From DAOTWP01 sp034435675 (GTDB taxonomy: Bacteria > Chloroflexota > Anaerolineae > Aggregatilineales > Phototrophicaceae): a DNA stretch of 8,033 nt. Both the position numbers and the translations under genes were made by a program. The notes beneath the pieces were generated by a model, which had not been told where the DNA came from, made no database searches, and saw only the letters and a program-made list of their open reading frames with translations. Each line of letters starts with the position of its first letter. The stretch's first letter is position 1. The stretch spans positions 1-8,033 of the forward strand of contig DAOTWP010000167.1 in the NCBI GenBank assembly GCA_034435675.1, in the 5' to 3' direction. Of the stretch, positions 4,647-8,033 are shown in pieces.

Positions 4647-7358
4647 ATGAGCGACAAGCATAACGCTTTTGGCACACGCGGGACGTTTGAAACCGGCAGC
4701 GGCACTGCCAGCCTGTACCGTCTGGGCGTGCTGGAACAGCAGGGGGTTGGCAGTATCAGCCAACTGCCCTTCAGCATCAAGATTCTGCTGGAAAACGCGC
4801 TGCGCAACTTTGATGGACATCAGGTGCGCGAACAGGACATCGTCAACCTGGCAGGCTGGGATGGCGCGAAAGAGCATGCGCCGGAAATTCCCTTTAAGCC
4901 TGCCCGTGTCATCCTGCAGGACTTCACTGGCGTCCCCTGTGTGGTTGACCTTGCGGCGCTGCGCAGCGCGATGGTGCGCATGGGTGGCGACCCGGCAAAA
5001 ATCAACCCGATTGTGCCGGTGGATCTGGTGATTGACCACTCGGTACAGGTAGATGTATTTGGTCGCGCAGATGCGCTCATGCTCAATTCACAGCTTGAAT
5101 TCGAGCGCAACCGTGAGCGCTACGAATTCCTCCACTGGGGGCAAAAGGCGTTCAACAACTTCAAAGTAGTGCCCCCGGCAACCGGCATCGTGCATCAGGT
5201 GAACCTTGAATATCTGGCAAAGGTCGTCCAGCTTTACGACGATGGCGCTGGCGGAGAAATCGCCCTGCCGGACACACTGGTAGGCACAGACAGCCACACC
5301 ACCATGATTAACGGGCTGGGTGTGCTGGGCTGGGGTGTCGGCGGCATCGAAGCAGAAGCCGCCATGCTGGGGCAGCCGGTCTATATGGTCATGCCACAGG
5401 TGATTGGGTTCAAGCTCACCGGGCAGCTGCGTGAAGGTGCAACCGCCACTGATCTTGTACTGGTGGTTACGCAAATGCTGCGCAAGAAAGGTGTCGTTGA
5501 CAAATTCGTGGAATTTTACGGCGCTGGCTTAAGCTCCCTGACCCTGCCGGACCGTGCGACGATTGCCAACATGGCGCCGGAATATGGCGCGACGATGGGC
5601 TTCTTCCCGGTGGATGACGAGACGCTGCAATTTATGCTGCGCACCGGGCGCGATACAACACTGGTGCAAATGGTCGAGCGCTACTGCAAGGAGCAGCAGC
5701 TCTTCCGCACCGATGCGACAGCCGATCCACTCTTCACCGATACGCTGGAGCTTGATCTGAGCACAGTTGAACCCAGCCTTGCCGGTCCACAGCGCCCGCA
5801 GGATCGTATTCTACTGCGCGATATGAAACCCGCCTTCCACAAAGCGCTGCGCACACCGGTCGCGGAACGCGGCTACGAACTGAGCGATGCCGCACTGGAA
5901 AGCACGGGGCATGTGCGCGACAACGGGCACAGCACGCAGATTGGGCACGGCGTGGTGATTATCGCCGCCATCACAAGCTGCACCAACACCAGCAATCCGT
6001 CGGTGATGATTGGAGCCGGGCTGGTGGCGAAGAAAGCCGTCGAAAAAGGCTTGACCCGCAAGCCCTATGTCAAGACCAGTCTTGCGCCCGGCTCGCGCGT
6101 TGTGACCGAATATCTGGATAAGGCAGGGCTGACGCCATATCTTGACCAACTTGGTTTTAACACCGTGGGCTACGGCTGCACCACCTGCATCGGTAACAGC
6201 GGTCCCGTGCCGGAACCCGTGACTGCGGCAGTCAACGAGGGCGATCTGGTTGCCGCAGCAGTGCTCAGCGGGAATCGCAACTTCGCCGGACGCATCAGCC
6301 CGGTGGTTAAAGCGAATTATCTTGCCTCGCCGCCGCTGGTCGTCGCCTATGCACTGGCAGGCACAGTCGATATTGACCTGAACAGCGACCCGATTGGCAG
6401 TGACCAGCAGGGTAATCCGGTCTACCTGCGCGACATCTGGCCCAGCCAACAGGAAATTGTAGACACCGTCCAGCAAACGCTGTCACCGGAAATGTTCCGC
6501 AAACAGTACGGCAGCGTCTACGATGGTAATCAGGTGTGGAACGCTATCCCCGCAACGGGCGAAGCCGTTTACCAGTGGAATGACGACAGCACCTATATTC
6601 AGGAACCGCCCTTCTTTGTGGACATGCCGCTGGAGAGCCACGCGATTCAACCGATCAACGGGGCGCGCGTGCTGGCGCTGTTTGGCGACTCGGTGACGAC
6701 TGACCATATTTCACCTGCCGGTGACATCGCCGCAGACAGTCCCGCTGGCAGGTTCCTGGTCAGCCAGGGCGTGGAACGCAGCGATTTCAACAGCTATGGC
6801 TCGCGGCGCGGCAATGACCGCGTGATGACGCGCGGCACATTCGCCAATATCCGCCTGCGCAATCGTCTCGTGCCTGGCAGCGAAGGCGGCGTCACCTACT
6901 ATTTGCCCACCGGCGAGGTCATGCCAATCTACGATGCCGCGCTGCGCTACAAACATGACCGTACACCGCTGGTGATTCTGGCGGGCAAGGATTACGGCAT
7001 GGGCAGCAGCCGTGACTGGGCGGCAAAAGGCACATTCCTGCTGGGGGTGAAAGCGGTCATTGCCGAAAGCTTTGAGCGCATCCACCGCAGTAATCTGGTC
7101 ATGATGGGCGTTCTGCCGCTGACTTTTCAGGCAGGACAGAACTGGCAGACACTTGGCTTGAGCGGGCAGGAAACCTTTGAAATTGCCGGTCTGGATGACC
7201 GGGTGGAACCGGGGCAGACTTTGACCATCAATGCCACGGACACGGATGGGCACACGAAGTCCTTTAGCGTAACCGTGCGCCTTGATACACCGGTGGAAGT
7301 TGAATACTACCGCAACGGCGGTATCTTGCAGACCGTGCTGCGCAATTTCCTCAAGTAG
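4647..7358 (+). CDS. acnA: Aconitate hydratase, AcnA type
   Basis: Aconitase converts citrate to isocitrate via cis-aconitate in the cytosolic TCA cycle, using a [4Fe-4S] cluster. The 903-residue length is normal for the single-chain AcnA/IRP1 branch, and the chain looks complete. Cluster ligands are C445 in AAITSCTNTSNPS and C511 and C514 in GYGCTTCIGNSGP. Other signatures are VGTDSHTTMINGLGVLGWGVGG (212-233), the swivelling domain GDSVTTDHISPAG (680-692), the substrate-binding YGMGSSRDWAAKG (783-795), and ERIHRSNLVMMGVLPL (810-825). Fe-S and substrate residues are all present, so it should be active. The paralogous 2-methylcitrate dehydratase AcnD is a remote alternative; the motifs and length favour AcnA. 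An RNA-binding (IRP-like) moonlighting role is known for some homologues but is not visible here. The ATG at 4647 is preceded by GAGGA with a 7-base spacer. The gene has its own promoter and terminator, so it is probably monocistronic. Confidence 0.97.
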   Translation: MSDKHNAFGTRGTFETGSGTASLYRLGVLEQQGVGSISQLPFSIKILLENALRNFDGHQVREQDIVNLAGWDGAKEHAPEIPFKPARVILQDFTGVPCVVDLAALRSAMVRMGGDPAKINPIVPVDLVIDHSVQVDVFGRADALMLNSQLEFERNRERYEFLHWGQKAFNNFKVVPPATGIVHQVNLEYLAKVVQLYDDGAGGEIALPDTLVGTDSHTTMINGLGVLGWGVGGIEAEAAMLGQPVYMVMPQVIGFKLTGQLREGATATDLVLVVTQMLRKKGVVDKFVEFYGAGLSSLTLPDRATIANMAPEYGATMGFFPVDDETLQFMLRTGRDTTLVQMVERYCKEQQLFRTDATADPLFTDTLELDLSTVEPSLAGPQRPQDRILLRDMKPAFHKALRTPVAERGYELSDAALESTGHVRDNGHSTQIGHGVVIIAAITSCTNTSNPSVMIGAGLVAKKAVEKGLTRKPYVKTSLAPGSRVVTEYLDKAGLTPYLDQLGFNTVGYGCTTCIGNSGPVPEPVTAAVNEGDLVAAAVLSGNRNFAGRISPVVKANYLASPPLVVAYALAGTVDIDLNSDPIGSDQQGNPVYLRDIWPSQQEIVDTVQQTLSPEMFRKQYGSVYDGNQVWNAIPATGEAVYQWNDDSTYIQEPPFFVDMPLESHAIQPINGARVLALFGDSVTTDHISPAGDIAADSPAGRFLVSQGVERSDFNSYGSRRGNDRVMTRGTFANIRLRNRLVPGSEGGVTYYLPTGEVMPIYDAALRYKHDRTPLVILAGKDYGMGSSRDWAAKGTFLLGVKAVIAESFERIHRSNLVMMGVLPLTFQAGQNWQTLGLSGQETFEIAGLDDRVEPGQTLTINATDTDGHTKSFSVTVRLDTPVEVEYYRNGGILQTVLRNFLK

Positions 7359-7417
7359 CCCACCGCAGCCTGCAACGACACGCATTCGTAGCGCCATCTG
7401 CAAAAACAGTTACAATA

Positions 7418-7449
7418 GGGGGATGTCCTTTGGGGGCATTCCCCTTTTT
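7418..7449 (+). terminator. Rho-independent terminator after the aconitase gene
   Basis: GGGG-ATG (from 7419) pairs with CAT-(T)-CCCC (7437-7444) with one bulged T and a loop of about 11 bases, followed directly by TTTTT (7445-7449). An alternative short stem, GGGG-GCATT-CCCC (7433-7444), uses the same T tract. It lies 60 bp behind the stop codon and 25 bp before the next gene's GTG start. Confidence 0.7.
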
Positions 7450-7473
7450 CGTGGCGCTTGCGGAGTATAAGCT

Positions 7474-8033
7474 GTGCTGGACTCGCAGATCATTTTGGAT
7501 GGAATGGGGCAGGGCGTGCTGATCTTTGATGCGAAGGATCAGCTTGTGCTGAGCAATACAGCGGCGCAGAAGCTCCTCGGCGCGGATTTTAAAGTGATCC
7601 GCGAAAATGGCTGGAGTGCGGCGAGTGTAATGCTCAACGCCGGTCTAAAACCTGAAGATTCTACTGCCGACATAGTCCGCCAGCGTGTTCAGGAGGACGG
7701 AATCCCGGTTCGTTTTCACGTCTATCGCTCTGGCGAACATATCCCCTGCTGGCTGTCGCTGATCCGCGCTGCGGACAATACCCCCTTCCTGCTGCTGACA
7801 CTGGACAGCCCTGACTGGAGCGCGTTTGAAGAACTGATGTCGCGCTTTAAAGGCGAAATCAAAGAGGCAATCGACAGCACGCGCGGGCACATTGACATCA
7901 TCAACAAGAGCATCAAGCAGATGAAGCCGACAGACACGGTCGAGCAGCTTAACCGGCGGATTAGCGGCTTTCACCGGCTGGTCGGGCTGCACATGCACCG
8001 CACCACGCGTTTTATGGCGATGCTGGAACGACT
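7474..8033 (+). CDS. PAS-domain signalling protein (partial, runs off the right edge)
   Basis: An open frame of 186 codons continues past the window end. TAA in frame at 7468-7470 forces the start to be at or after 7471. GTG at 7474 is the best choice because GGAG (7462-7465) lies 8 bases before it; the first in-frame ATG comes ten codons later (7504) and would cut into the domain. Residues 5-110 look like a PAS sensor domain: LDGMGQGVLIFDAKDQLVLSN has the PAS N-terminal pattern with N28, followed by AAQKLLG and later beta strands such as PVRFHVYRSGEHIPCWLSLI and PFLLLTLD. Residues 115-186 are predominantly helical and charged, compatible with a dimerisation or signalling helix. No kinase, cyclase or phosphatase motif is reached before the edge, so the output domain is unknown. 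No signal peptide or membrane segment is present, so the sensor is probably cytoplasmic. Confidence 0.8.
   Translation, partial: MLDSQIILDGMGQGVLIFDAKDQLVLSNTAAQKLLGADFKVIRENGWSAASVMLNAGLKPEDSTADIVRQRVQEDGIPVRFHVYRSGEHIPCWLSLIRAADNTPFLLLTLDSPDWSAFEELMSRFKGEIKEAIDSTRGHIDIINKSIKQMKPTDTVEQLNRRISGFHRLVGLHMHRTTRFMAMLER

Noticed and set aside
5811..7403. Long minus-strand open frames opposite aconitase (221 and 230 codons).
   Set aside because: They lie wholly within a fully supported aconitase gene, have His/Arg/Gln-rich unnatural compositions, and show no family motif or ribosome binding site. They arise from codon bias of the plus-strand gene.

Overview
The window looks like a piece of a bacterial chromosome of moderately high GC. 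It holds a housekeeping gene (aconitase), a regulator and small accessory genes, with one scarred region at the left edge. The host cannot be fixed from this alone. A poly-basic N-anchored DsbA-like protein, a cytosolic thermolysin-like protein, a single-chain AcnA and tandem CCCTCTCC-type hairpin repeats are together compatible with Chloroflexota (Anaerolineae-like). That is inference, not a demonstrated assignment.

Layout. Positions 1-134 hold the last 43 codons of an unrecognised plus-strand gene. Positions 135-589 contain no intact gene. They hold a two-hairpin CCCTCTCC-type repeat (151-262), the eroded N-terminal part of a ParA/MinD-like ATPase on the minus strand (about 287-450), and a strong 15+15 bp palindrome (494-530). 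From 590 to 4329 three minus-strand genes follow one another. In their transcription order they are a LysR-type regulator (4329-3421), a thermolysin-like gluzincin metalloprotease homologue without a secretion signal (3362-1530), and a membrane-anchored DsbA-family thiol-disulfide oxidoreductase (1414-590). Positions 4330-4646 form a divergent control region with promoters for both directions and a T-N11-A dyad. Positions 4647-7358 encode a complete aconitase (AcnA type, 903 aa), followed by a Rho-independent terminator (about 7418-7449). A PAS-domain protein starts with GTG at 7474 and runs off the right edge.

How the parts may work together. The LysR gene is divergent from the aconitase gene, and a LysR-type dyad covers its own predicted -10 box. 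This is the classical layout of a LysR regulator that controls itself and its neighbour. It recalls Bacillus CcpC and citB, although orthology to CcpC is not shown. The protease gene lies 58 bp behind the regulator and may be co-transcribed with it. The DsbA-like gene is 115 bp further on and may have its own promoter. I found no CRISPR array, tRNA, rRNA or intact mobile element, and no obvious defence or toxin-antitoxin cassette. The points most worth a second look are the intracellular thermolysin-like protein with its unexplained C-terminal third, the regulator-aconitase switch, the parA relic beside repeats and a palindrome, and a near-consensus promoter that points into the 3' end of the protease gene.
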